Positions 44,936 through 57,800 of a stretch of 64,000 nucleotides of DNA are shown one piece after another (positions within the stretch are counted from its first letter, which is position 1; the number at the start of each line of letters is the position of its first letter). The stretch is from the NCBI RefSeq assembly GCF_000003815.2, contig NC_049982.1:5689249-5753248 (forward strand), given 5' to 3'. The stretch comes from Branchiostoma floridae. Its lineage: Eukaryota; Chordata; Leptocardii; Amphioxiformes; Branchiostomatidae. The notes beneath the pieces are model-generated. The model had not been told where the DNA came from. It made no database searches and saw only the letters and a list, made by a program, of their open reading frames with translations. A program made the position numbers and the translations under genes.

Positions 44936-46337
44936 TTAAAGTTGTGAAGCTGACCCGGGAAGTGGTAGTTCAACGCCGCCGAAGGACACAATGGTGGATT
45001 GGCGTTTGAGGAGACGGCCCGAGCCTCGATCTGTTCCGACCTCTCCCTCCTGCTTTTCTCCACTAGGACCGGCCGCCCACGCCAAGTCCACTGGTCTTGC
45101 CTGGTTACCGCGGTTACTCTCGCGAATCGAAGTATTGTTTGGCGAATCATCTTCAATCTCAGTGGATGGGAGGGTGTCAGGCATCCCTGAGTTGCGGCGC
45201 CCGACTGTCCTGTTTTCTTCTTGCCTAGTTTCCTCAGCAACATTGACCGATCGCAACGATCCCGCTGGGCCATCGCACTTGCTCTCGTTATCTAAAGAGC
45301 GTGCTTCGCTCGTCGTGTGGAGGATGCCAGAAGAGCGACGTCTTGTCTGAACTCCTGAGCTGCAGCGGCCAGTCGTCCCGACCCCGTTTTGTTGGTTCCC
45401 TCCAGTAACATCCACTGACGACGCCATGTCGGCCGACCCTGCCGTCTCACTGATCTGGCTCTCGTGAACCACCGCCTCGTCAATCCCAGATGAGGGACGT
45501 CTCGGATGACATGTTGAGCTGCGCCGCCGAGCTATCTCGATCTCTGGCCTTTTTTCTCTGTAAGGATCCTCTGACCACGTAATGACCGGATCTTCAACGT
45601 CAAGTTTACCCACGTAATATGATCGTAACATCTGCCAGTCCTCCTCCAACCCTCTTTGTTCCAACTCATTCTCTGAAGTATTCTTTTCTTCGGACACATA
45701 ATCCATGCGCGACTTTCCATCCATGTGTCTGGTGGGAATTGATATCGGTCTGTCGCTTATTGTAGAGATTTCTGCTTCAGATGTGCACGTGTGTTTGGCA
45801 ATGTCGACACTATTGGGCTTTTTCTGAAGAAGCTTCCTGAGCCTGTACATGGCGTAGTCCTTGATTTTATCATTTTCGGATTTGCCTTGGATTTGTTCCT
45901 CCTCGACGACTTCGGAGTAGGCATCGCTAAGAATGGCTAGGAACATGAGGACCAGGATGTTAGAGACAAGGACGACGAAGCTCAACAGCATCAGCGGTCC
46001 AAGAATGTCATTAGCAGACTTAACTGTGTCGTAGTTCATGTCTCCGAGCATGACGGAAAACAACGTTTCCAAGGTCCGAATGAATGTTCCGTACATGCCC
46101 AGTTTGGCGCCGAAGACAAGGTGCGCAAACAGGGAGTAGGCCGTGAAGAAAATGGTAAACATAATCATGAAGTTGGACAATGGTGCCCAAGCCTTTCTCG
46201 CCACTTTGGGTCCACGCTGTATGTTTTTGCTGAATCGGCATAGGTACAGCAGTTTTAAGCACGCCACACAGACCAGCCAACCGATGATGTACGTGTTGAT
46301 TTTCTCCCAGCTGGCAGCTTGTTTGTATTTGTTGTAC
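44936..46337 (-). other. Gene B exon 33: S4-S6, LGD pore and cytoplasmic tail
   Basis: One 1402-nt exon. S4 region WLVCVACLKLLYLCRF has only scattered Lys/Arg. S5 is FMIMFTIFFTAYSLFAHLVF. The pore loop TLFSVMLGDMNYDTVKSAN carries LGD (46040-46048), the selectivity-filter triplet known from PKD2 and PKD2L1. S6 is LLSFVVLVSNILVLMFLAIL followed by SDAYSEV, equivalent to the PKD2 S6 end. The ~300-residue tail has repeated basic-Ser motifs (RRRSSTC, RRPSSGI, RRRSSGI, GRRNSGM, KRQSTI) that fit basophilic kinase sites, and two halves of about 55 residues that resemble each other. No coiled coil is obvious. Confidence 0.87.
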
Positions 46338-49300
46338 CTGCGGGATAATACAAAAGGTAAATGTCAAAAGCAAATGTCACCTGAAGAAATCAAGGCTACT
46401 TAAATCACAGGAGAAACCTACAGATGTCCGTTGGGTGTTTCCGTGAAGTAAAATAGTGTTCTAAATTCTACCACTGGATACTATGAAAGCTACGATCTCC
46501 GTCCATAACAGCCTATACAATCATATAAAAGCATAAGATACATATGACATTCCGTCTATAACAGTCTATACAGTACTGCGTTAGAATCAATGTCGGGATA
46601 CATAGTGTTTAACAAACGAAGGTATAGCTTAAACAGGTACCATGTTATACATGTAATACCTACCTCTGGTCCCCGTTGTCACTGTTTTGGCTGTTGTTGA
46701 ACCCGAGAATCAGGTAAGCGGTGTAGAGATGAACTCCGACCTCCGCCAGAGCCAACAGGGACAGAACGAGCTCCACTACTCTCCAGAACATTTTGAAGTA
46801 TTCCGTCCCCAGCGTCAGAATGCGGCGAGCTGGAGCAGTTGAGCACGAGAGTGTTGGATACAAAATACAAGAAATGCACTAACCCAGCCCAGTACGAAAG
46901 AGCATATGCAAGTTTGGTGACTATCCAAATGGCTACCTCGATCATATTGATTGTCGATTACGACATAAAGGTCTCGCATCCAGGAAAAAATCCTAATTTT
47001 TCAATTGAATCTAAACCACTGGACGGACAGTTGAAGATTACAATTCTTGAACATTTGTCAAGTGAGTAATATATGTTTAATCAAAAGAATAGCATATAGA
47101 AGTCTGTTACCAGAAATGACACGCTAAGTTCTTCGCAAGTAGATGCATTAAACAACAGAGATTACATGTATTTACAAGCCAAGGAAGCCAAAGTTCTCTC
47201 TTACCTTCTCGGTATGTCAAATACAGCGTGATGAGGAAGAAGACCCCGTGACATCCAAGCAGAACGAAACCCCAGGCTGTCGTGTACGGGTACAAGCGGA
47301 CAATCATAATCTGCAAAAAAAAAAAAAAGAAATGCAAAAATACACCATCATAGCTGTTGATATTTTTCAACATAAAGGATCGTGTAAATATATTGTGGGG
47401 AAAAAGACAAAAAAATTATCTCTTTTCTATTTCATCATCATTCGTGATGATAATGATTTGATACTATAGTAAAGGTAAAAGTAATATCATCGTCATTTGT
47501 GGTGGTCGCCATTACTATGTTTATAGTTTCTCGCTTAGAGTTCCTGTATAATAGTAATTAAAAAGTGATGGACGTTGGGAAATGAGCCCACAAACGATAT
47601 ATAATGCCTGTCCAATCAAAAGGGCTAAAGATGATTACCTCGCTTTGAGGGAAGGCTCTCCCTAGATTGGTAAACTCAGCCAGTAAGTTGAAGACTGCGA
47701 ACAGGTTTGCGTTTGCATTGTACACGATGAACTCTATGAAGACTGCCCTCGTGTTGTCATCTATCCAGCCCACGTCCTGCAGTTCATCTATAATGTCCAT
47801 GTCGGCGTTGCTGCTGTTGGATAGCTCTACAATGTACCCTCCGCCGTAGTAGGTGCCATGCTCACCGGTGTCAGGCACAGCCGCTGCATGATAAGAACAT
47901 AATCAAAGACATTTTAAAGTAATTTGCATATTCACTTCTTTAAAACTTAGTATGAATGTTTTCTGTGAAACGAACATGTCTGGCAAAATTCATGTTCGTC
48001 TTACCGCTTAGTGACGCAGGCTCGTATATCCATGGCACCTGGTCGTCGGAAACGTTCTCCCTGCTGCTTACGTCAAAAGTCACGTTAACACGTGTCCATC
48101 CGACGTCATAACTGCTATCGTCGCTACCCAGGAGGCTGTAGAGGCTGTCACAGTCAGTCACTACTGACATCATGGGATCGGGCACGTCACAGCTTACGTC
48201 TGGAGACACGCGGACCTGGCGCAGCCTTGGATGCCCGACGATGAACGAACTGGTGTCCGACAGAAAGCCTGGCCTATTGAGTGGCTCTTCGTTATACCAT
48301 TTAACGTCGTGGAGATCTGACACGATGCTTCCTCTGACGAATGTCCAGAACGATTCAAAGTCGTTGACCTGAAAAGTAAAACAAGACGTATCAGTAACTT
48401 GTTTTCTATCCGTCTTAAAGATTATAATCTCCAAGTGGCCAATATTTCTAACAACGCTCAACATTTAGACCGTCATATGAATAAGCTGGCATCTATAATT
48501 GTTTATTTTCTATCCAACTTTACCATCGAAATCACAATGTCGAGAGGCAGAACAGCTAATTGCTCACCTCTAGAATCTGAAGTTACATTTTGCCTAGGAG
48601 TGACTAAGCCCAAAATTTCATTGTTCTAAGCTGTTAAATTCGTACCTCAGAGAAAGGCTCCACAAATGTGCCTCGCAGATGGGTGGACATCCGGTAGAAG
48701 TACTGGTCTCTGTTTCCATTCGCTATGACCAGTAAGAGTAAGATGTAGCTGATGTAGAACACGAAGTCGTAACACGCATCTCTAAAGCCCAGTTCTACAA
48801 ATCGCTGTTCTCTAGCAACCGCCAGTGCACCCTGATCCGGAGGTCCAGTCTGTTCTGGGGCAGTCTCGTCGATCGGGTCTTCAATCTAGCAAAATATAAT
48901 AGTAAGACATCTGGTTCAATGGCATACGTGTTTTGTATCAAACTTTGAATAAAAGGAATTAGATATTTGTGTATTCAAGAATTGTTACGTGTCGCATAGT
49001 TGCTGGCAATGTCTGGTTGATATCTTACTCATCAACATTTATCGTGATATTTCATGACTGCTGCATCATTATCCTCATGGGCAAGGGAGCTCCTGCTGAT
49101 GTTCAGACAGCCACCACAAAACAATTACAGTTAAGTTGAAAAACTTAAGATGTGCAGTGAAATAGTAAATGAAGAAAACAGTAATCAGTTCTACAAGTGA
49201 ATAATTCAAACTCTATTGTGCTTGTCTAGGACAAGTTCATTTCTCAACTAAACTTTTCAAAATTCATTATCTTACTGGTTGTAAGCGCCAGAGACAGAGT

Positions 49301-52300
49301 CAAACATGCAGTGCTATATAACAGCTGCGTATCAAGAGAATGTAAAGGAAATACATGAGACACTCGCCTCATCAGATTGTAGTCCAGCAAACTCCTCGTC
49401 CTCGTAAAGTTGAGCTGGAGGAACGTCGTCTTCCAACGAATCAGGTTTCTTAGATATGGAAAGATATAGTTTAAGTACCCCTTGATATATAGAACATATC
49501 TTACAGAATGTTCATATTGCAATGCCCTTTATAGCAGTAAGAAGGACTGACTGAGTGACTGACTGAGTGGCTGACTGATTGAATGAATGAACTGATACTT
49601 TTCTTGCATGCGATGCATATTCACTGGGTTAACCACAAGTAAAAACTACAATCAACTAAATGAATTCGACCTCTCGCTTCTTTGTGATTGTGAAAATGTA
49701 CGGGCAAGTTTTTTTCATAACGTTGGTGTACGAAGTAGGGAAACATTGTAGGAGGTAATGTGTCTCAAACAGTTTACAACCACACGAGGGAATACGATGA
49801 TGTCCATTTTGATGTACCTTGATTATCAACGCAAAGAGAAAACCTATCAGGAGAATCTTGATGGGTTGGGAGATGGCCAAGTCGAAGAAGAAGGACGTGA
49901 GGAAGGTAAGGACCCAGGCCTCGGCCTTCTCCCGCCCGTACTCGAACCCGTACAGCATGGTGAAGAAGGCAGACAAGGAACACGTAGCAAACACAAGGAA
50001 CCAAGCTGAAACACAAACATAAACGGTAGCAAAAGATCTAGAGAAACGTGTATCGTGCTTTTTGTCTTAATTTTACATCACATTACGCGAAGGCGTAAAA
50101 AAAGTCACAGTTACATTTTAGAATTATGAAGTGCTTTTTGTCTTAATTTTACATTACATTACGCGGAGGCGTAAAATTTTAGAATTATTAATTACCACTG
50201 GAAAGCCATCGATGGACATTTGAATGTCATACATAGAAAGAAGCAAAATCAGACAAAGTCCTATGGCATCTTAAGGCATCCTATGGCGCAGCATCAAAAT
50301 CGTACGACGATCGCACAACCTATGTGACCGCGCCCTAAAGGTGGGGTCGCACCTGCGTATATATTTAAGTCCGTATGAGGCGCGCATGGGGGTATTTACC
50401 TCCACCAGGCCCCACAGGTCGTTGGAAAAATAATATAAATTGAACAAACGTAAGCAGGTAACATGTCAGACGAGTTAGCTGGGTCGCTAACCATACTTCT
50501 CGGTCAGCTAACTCATCTGGTATGTTATGTATCTATTTGTCCAATTTGTACTATTTTTACCGCGACCTGTGGAGCCTGGTAGAGACTAAGAGCTTCAAAC
50601 GAACCTCAAACGGACTTGAATATATACGCATGTGTGACCCCACCTTAACATACCCATTCTACTAGGACGGCGACCTCGCTGCGACCTAACATATTGACAG
50701 ATCTTTCAGCGAATTTCATGAATAAAAACGTATCATTTTACGCGTTGTGCGTTATGTTGTCTATGCAGTCAAACATTTCCGTGATGTTCAAACTATGAAA
50801 TAACGAGTTGCATGAAACTAGTTCATGTTGCAGCTAGATCGCATTACGATCGCCGTCTGTTGGGACTGGGACCTAAAACAAATCTACGAAATGACTAATT
50901 TCATCAAATGACGAGTAAACTTCTTACCGAAGAAAATACACCACCAGGGCAAGAGGCGTTTCTTCTTCTTCTTTGCCAGTTTCGACGGGTCCCCCTTCAT
51001 AACTGAAATACAAAATACTGTCTTGATAACGACACAATGCAAGACATCTACCTATACCAGAAATGAGCATCAGCTTATGAGACAAACAATAGAAGAATGC
51101 AAATTGCAAACCTGTGGCGTCATAGCTTTCCTCCACGTTATCGGCACCATCATCCGTATGTCCAACCTCCTCTACCGAAACGATTGTTTGGTGCGAGGAT
51201 TCCTTCCGTTCTGCAGCTTGACTAATCGTCTCACTTGCTTCGGCACTGGATGTGCTTTCTCCTTCCGATAAAACTTCGTATGTCGTCGATTTCCCGGCGA
51301 AAGCAGGATCAGCCTTCGTCCCGGACGAACTCGCTGATGATGCTCTGCCCTCGGGATCTTTCCTTGGTATGTGTCTCATGTCAACTACAAAATAACGTTT
51401 CATTATATTGCTAGTACAATTCACTGAAAGTACCTGAGATATTGCATAGCGACTAGGATCATATTGCACTACTCTCTTTTAGCAACACAGTGTTTTCAAA
51501 AGTGGTTGATAATATTTCGGATTCGCATCGATGTAGTCACAAACACAAAACAGCGGTAAACATATTCTTGGGAGCACAAAAGAAGAAAAGCTCCGTTCAC
51601 ATATGTCATGCAGCAAATATTTCAAGTGTAAGATGGATATGCTTGTGACACTTGTTTAGTCGTGGATACGAATCTGGCAAAAAATACAATAGTCACCTGG
51701 TTTCCCCTTGATTTTCCTGGAAGGTCTCGCCGCGCAGTTTCGAAAGATTTGGACAATAAGCAGATTCACCGGGATCACCATCAGAGCACTCTGGATGCCG
51801 ATCATGATCTGTAATTGCAGTGACATCAGATCAAAGGTAGGGAACAAACCTAGGCATTGGTACTCAGTTCAGTCTAAAAGACTGTAAAATGACACTGGAC
51901 AGCATTTTGCCAGCTCTCATCCTCTACATTTTACTTGAGATGAAATGAAGTTACGCGGTCTGAAAGTGAGTAAATGCACCTAACCGTCAAGTTAAGCCAA
52001 TGATTTTTAGAATTTGATATTTTCAGTGAAAAATGAAACCGAACTGAGAAGATATGATTGACGGCATGTGGTCAGAACGTATAGTACGTACCTGACCCCA
52101 GGATATGGGGAACTGTACTTCGAACCCCAGGATGTAGACTGGAGGTGGCTTTTGCATAGTGTCTCCCTTGCCGAAGAACATGATGTTGGTGAGCATAGTG
52201 CACATCAGCAGGGACAGGCAGCAGGAGACCCGCTGAACTCGAGTGAATGGGCTGCGAAGGTGTAAAACAAATGGTCGTTACGGGTAGAGATATTGGACAA

Positions 52301-54804
52301 AACAACAAATTTTTTTCAAATACACTTTTTACTCGACAATCGAACATGGTGCAGTGTTTGTTAACTTAAGCTTTAAATGACAAAATGTGGTCCTAATGTG
52401 ATTTGGTTGTTGAAGTATGTTTCTTTTGCACCGTAACAAAAAAGATAACGTTAACCAAGCAAAAGGTTTGTCCTCGTCGAGGAGATCATTGTCCAAGTGC
52501 TGATAAATGCACCCACCTTGTTGCTGGCCGACCAATCACAGAAAACCACAGATGGCCATCTCGGAAATCTTTAGACGTTTTTGTGGAGAAGAGACGACCG
52601 AACCGGGTCAGGTCCTTGTCCGTAGCCTTGTAAATCTCTCGGTCTACTTTACCGTCGCCCTCTTCCACAGCCAGCCAACTAATTAAAAGTACGAAAAAAT
52701 ATTTTCAACACTTCACAAATGAAGCAACACACTTATGTATTAAAACGATGTAAAAAATCTGCAATGTCTACTGTCTCTACCTCCGACAGCAGCTTTATCG
52801 AAATGCTACGCGCATTGTTGAAACAAAACAATAAAGTATTTATGGCGGCCACACAAAACATGACATACAACATTTAACATCATTTAACAAAATACAAGGG
52901 CAAACCAACCTTTTGCACAGGAACACGTGTTTCGCGTCCTCTTGAAGGTCGGTGACGATAACTTGCTCTAGGAACCTGATAGAGGGAACAAATATATGTT
53001 ATGTCTAAATCATATATAACGTTAACCGAGGACCAGCATTATTACCAAGAATGGACATTTCGGTAAATTTACGGTAATCAGAAACTTAAGTCTTGATGTG
53101 ATAGATATGCTATTGGAAAACTATTTCGTGTAGAAAAAAAGCAACATTTTATACTTTAAAGTTCTTGCACAATAACAAAATCAGAAATGAGTTTACCATG
53201 ACGGGTAGGGTCCGATGTTATTGTGCCAAATATGGGCAGACTGAATAGGACCCAGGGGCAAGGGTGACGTCACCACGAATGTGTCCACCGCACCCTGCTT
53301 GAACGTGATGCGAGTTTTGTCTTCCAGCACATGCGGACCGGACTGCCCTCGCTCTCCTTTCAGCACGAGAAACACCTGCGGGGCATGAAATCACACCAGG
53401 GATTGGAATAAATAAGGTATAATGATGTAGACTAGTAATCACTCGTAGACCAAGGCATTAACTAGACCACAATCTCAGTGATACATACGCACATATGCAC
53501 ACATTTTATGATGCAGATATATTGCCATACTTCTTGATACCACGTTGCAGGCTTACAAAGTCTGAAATTGACATTTACAATATATATATGTTTATTGCAA
53601 ATTCTTGCCCGAGGGCTAATTGCAGGTAAAAACAACATGTAAAATAAGGAAAATACAAAGGTGCAAGGAACTACATTCTATGACTATGTTGTGATACTGA
53701 AGTGTACAATAAGCACGGTTTTGCCAACTGTTATTATGATATCAGCCAACGTCGAACATTGAAAACAATATCGCTGTATACTTCAAAATAGGTAAAAAGC
53801 ATGAATTAAATTTCCACTACATTAGGTTTCTTGAAACAATGGTAAAAACTAGGAAACACAAACATTTGTGCATATAAAAATGGTAAATACTTATTACACG
53901 ATTTATGACTCACCTGTGAACTGGTTCCTGCGTTAGCACGCGTCCCCGTGAACACCTGGACCTGATATGATTGGCTGTTTCTGCCTGCACCTTTCAACAC
54001 TGTTGCACCCACCTTTAAAAGAAATTTTCCTCGTTATTAACCAATAGCATTCATTTTAGATTAGAAGCATCACTAGTTGATGACTATTTCACTTAATGTC
54101 CACTTTGTTATTGTATACCATTCGGTATCCTTATCATCATTGTACTTTCATGTATTCTATTAATTAGCTTTCGGGCATGAGTTTGCAATAAAGATAATAT
54201 TAACGAAGTATGCAACATTACCATTATTGCTTTGTAATGAAAACGTATGACATAACGAAAGACCACTGGTTCATGTTGGGTGAACACAATAATCATGATG
54301 ACCTTTGATGACCATGCCTCACATCTTCATTGTCAAGTTCGTCAGAATCAGCTGCAGCTTAAAGCAGTGGGGAATTATTTTTCTAGCTTTACTTCATCAA
54401 AGTCGTCTAAAGTACCTTCGACACGTCCTTTTTGTCCTCCCATCTTGCCCATATAACAGCCACAAGATAAAGTCCGAACAGCACTCCAATGGTGATGACT
54501 ACAGACGGGTTCTCCCCGATGTTTGCAAAACCCTGCAGTGCCGACAAGATGTTCAGGGAATTCGGCGCCACGAAGAACTGGAAGTCGGAGCCGAACGCGG
54601 TGAGGTGATTGCACAAGCAGTGAGTCAGGTAGGTGCTGGTCAGTGGGCCAACCTGGAGAAAAATACATAGAGAAATGTTTGACGAACAGCTACGACAGAT
54701 AACATGTCAGTACGTTTCGCGAGTGCATGGCAGCTGGTGTTAATTCAAGATGCAGGACAATAAATATCCGGAAACACAAACAGACAGACAGGCACACACA
54801 AACA

Positions 54805-54853
<49 letters not shown>

Positions 54854-57800
54854 GCACACACACACCAAAAACTGTACCTCCATTTTTTTGGGAATGGAGA
54901 CATGTATGCTAACCTCGCATCCATCGGAGATCCATTGCTGCTGACCCTCATCAAAGAACAGGCACTTTGAAGTGAATATCTTGAGGGTGTAGTTCAAAGT
55001 GAAGTTTACTCCACCCTTTCCAAGTTCCAGAGCTTCTGACAGGTCACCCCACTTTACTGTGCTGTTGGTGGTTGTGTCGTTTGTAAAAGGCTCGTGGTCC
55101 ACACCTTTGAAACGAAAGAGAGTTTTGATACTTAAACGTTTAGATTCCTTGTTTCTCATGCCCATTGTGACGTATGGACGCAGACAGCTTGCTACTTTCG
55201 TTGTAGGCGCTATCAATGTCGCAGAAGTGAATAAAACACGAGCTTATGTGTAAGCAATATGAAGCCCGCCCTTATAATACAGTACCTGGCCTAATTTGAC
55301 CGACTGCCTGTACATCGCAAACAACAAGCTCGTGCATTAGGATTTTAATAACTGGTGAATAGTATTATCACATCAAAATGTAATTGACAGTTAATTCCGC
55401 AAAATTCAAATCGTAACATTGAGAAAAGGGGGAATTTACCAAGAAACAGTTGTTCAGATCCGGTTAGTTCCAAGTCACTGGCGGCCAAAAACCACTGGAA
55501 GGGATCTGGCCGAAGGTACGTGTTGTTTCCTAATGGGATTGAGTACAATGAATCCACCACCAATGGCAAGGACGCTGTCCTGTTATAGACCTGTCGAGAG
55601 GGGGCGCTGTTGATGCCCAGGAACAGACGGACTGGTATCCCTTCCACGTCGGGCGTGACAGTGACATGGACAGAGCTTTCTGCTTCGGTAACGTTGAAAG
55701 TATGCATCTGAAAATAGACGTTCTTTCTGTTACTAGTAGTAAATGTGTCTCCAAAAAGCTCGTTGAAGAGGTTCCTCAGTAAGTTAACCCTCATCCGACC
55801 GTATGGGGTCATTTTTGACCCCAGGCGTATATTTTAATCTGCCACAGCAACATTTTTCATCAGAGGAAAAATTCCTTCCATGAATTTGTTTGTATACATG
55901 TCTTACAACATCTACCAATTTTTCGCCGAGTTTTGCCCATTATTGTATAAGCTATACTTGAAAGTTTGTGTCTTGTTCGGTGGGGTCAAAAATGACCCCA
56001 GCCAATTATGAATCATTAATTACATAAATATCAAGATATTTCAATAAATAAAAGGCATTCCTCATTTTTGCTATTGCAGCAACAAGTTATAGTTGCTTAG
56101 ATGAGTAAACACCGAATATTTTGAAAGAAATTTAGTATTTTAGTGTAAAACACAGTTTTTCGACATTCTGCATAAATTATGATAATACGCAGTAATTACC
56201 TATGCTAATGAAAGTGAAAATGTTTCTAATTAATTAAAAAACAATATATGGACAGAATGTGCAGAAGGAACCTACAAGAAAGATCTTTGCGGGAAAATAG
56301 ACAAGAGTTATTGTATGTATGTGTTTAGATGGCGGAATATGGTGCATAATTAAGTAATAAATTCGTTACTTTTCACAAATATTGTATTTTTTCTTGTTAA
56401 ATAGCATTATTATGCTATCAGCATTATTGCATCACCACAATTATTGTTTAGAAATTGATAAAACAAAACATTGTTTAAGTAAGTTTAGTATGGTGGATTT
56501 TCAGAGCAAATGTGGGTTTTCCTCATTTTCTGCATAAATTATGATAATGAGTAATAACTACTGACACCAAAACTTGTCAAAATATTTTTCATAGGTTAGT
56601 GAAACAGTAAATACATAGAAATGACAAAATAAGCCAGCAGAAATATGTCTATGAGCAAAACAAAATGGGGTCAAAAATGACCCCATACGGTCAGATTCGT
56701 CGTAAAAATGTAACGGTCGGATGAGGGTTATTAATGAAATAATTCTTCAATCAGAGATCTTTTAGTCTGCATACTCAGTGCAACCTGATAACGGAATTAC
56801 ATAATCTCGCAAGATCAAGGGACTAGGTCCGAGACTTGCGTGGATCTTCTCAAACGTGTTTTTATGAGTTGAAGACTTATATTCTAAAGCTGTACCTAAA
56901 GCTGTACAACAACGCTTGCTAATGAACCTTGAACTGAATAAAACACACAATGATAGTCTGATTGCATTTCGTTTCTCACCGACATGACATCCTGGCCGGT
57001 TGGAGTAGTCTGCCCGCGCTCTGCCTGCACCACCACGGCGCCTGGTTTCTGCGGCATCATGACGTCGATGGGGACCTGCAGGTCATTGACCCCGACAGGA
57101 CCCGAATCTCCTCTGAACTTGAGCGACGCCACTGGTGACTTGATCTTGCCCGAGGTGTCGGCGTAGGAGTATGGGTTCAGGGACGTATGGTAGTTCTGTT
57201 GTGTAAAGAAATAGGAAGGATAGATACAGTTGATGTCAAAATGTCAGCCATATATGTATCCTTTTCTGTCAGAAATTTCTATGCGATGTACGTGCTTCAC
57301 TCTATCATAGGCAAGTTAAAGGTAATTTTAAAATCGTTTTAATTGTCCTTTTAGTGTCGTTATTGAGCACTGAATCAGATTAATAATATAATAATATCTA
57401 CCCTTTGCTAAGATGATTGCTATGTGATGTGCGTGCCTCGCTACAGTATAGGCAGGTTTAATGTAATCATTTTTTGCAAAATCGTGAAATCGTTCTTTTA
57501 GTACTGCTATTGTTGAGTCAGCTCAACCATATATCTATCCTTTGCTAAGACTATTGCTTTGCGATGTGCATGCTTTACTTCATTATAGGCAGGTTAAACT
57601 AAATCTTTCATAATCGTTTCTATAATCTTTTTTTTTTTCAGACTGAGTGTTGTTATTGCTGTGTCAGCTCAACCATATACCCAATATCCTTTGCTAAGAC
57701 GATTGCTATGCGATGTACGTGCTTCACTTCATCGTAGACAGGTTATACGTAATCATTATTTACATCGTTGGATTGTGCTCTTAGTACTAGTGTCGTTATT

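Larger units (their letters stand above)
47205..52251 (-). other. Gene B exons 22-31: membrane helices and polycystin (TOP) loop
   Basis: Exons in reading order: 52251-52092, 51808-51697, 51384-51112, 51002-50928, 50005-49818, 49448-49368, 48885-48646, 48368-48005, 47883-47639, 47310-47205. Helices: VQRVSCCLSLLMCTMLTNIM; IGIQSALMVIPVNLLIVQIF; WFLVFATCSLSAFFTMLYGF; WVLTFLTSFFFDLAISQPIK; DFVFYISYILLLLVIA. The extracellular loop shows FLSDTSSFIVGHPRLRQVRV, YYGGGYIVELSNSS and AVFIEFIVYNANANLFAVF, aligned with gene A exon 51 ([16 protein letters not shown]). Exons 51384-51112 and 49448-49368 encode Ser/Glu-rich cytoplasmic linkers with no gene A match. Confidence 0.85.
54416..57195 (-). other. Gene B exons 14-17: GAIN domain, GPS and first helix
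   Basis: Exons: 57195-56980, 55707-55440, 55104-54914, 54652-54416. The GAIN part includes KFRGDSGPVGVNDLQVPIDV, IPVRLFLGINSAPSRQVYN and KWGDLSEALELGKGGVNFTL. The GPS reads KCLFFDEGQQQWISDGCEVG, then [19 protein letters not shown], with the HL/T cut site intact. First helix: VVITIGVLFGLYLVAVIWA, then RWEDKKDVSK. The intron between the first two exons contains the second piggyBac-like element. The third exon ends GAG with a GTTAGC donor at 54913-54908. Confidence 0.87.

Noticed and set aside
44991-45350. Plus-strand frame of 119 codons over the gene B last exon
   Set aside because: Shadow of the Ser/Arg-rich tail coding on the minus strand.
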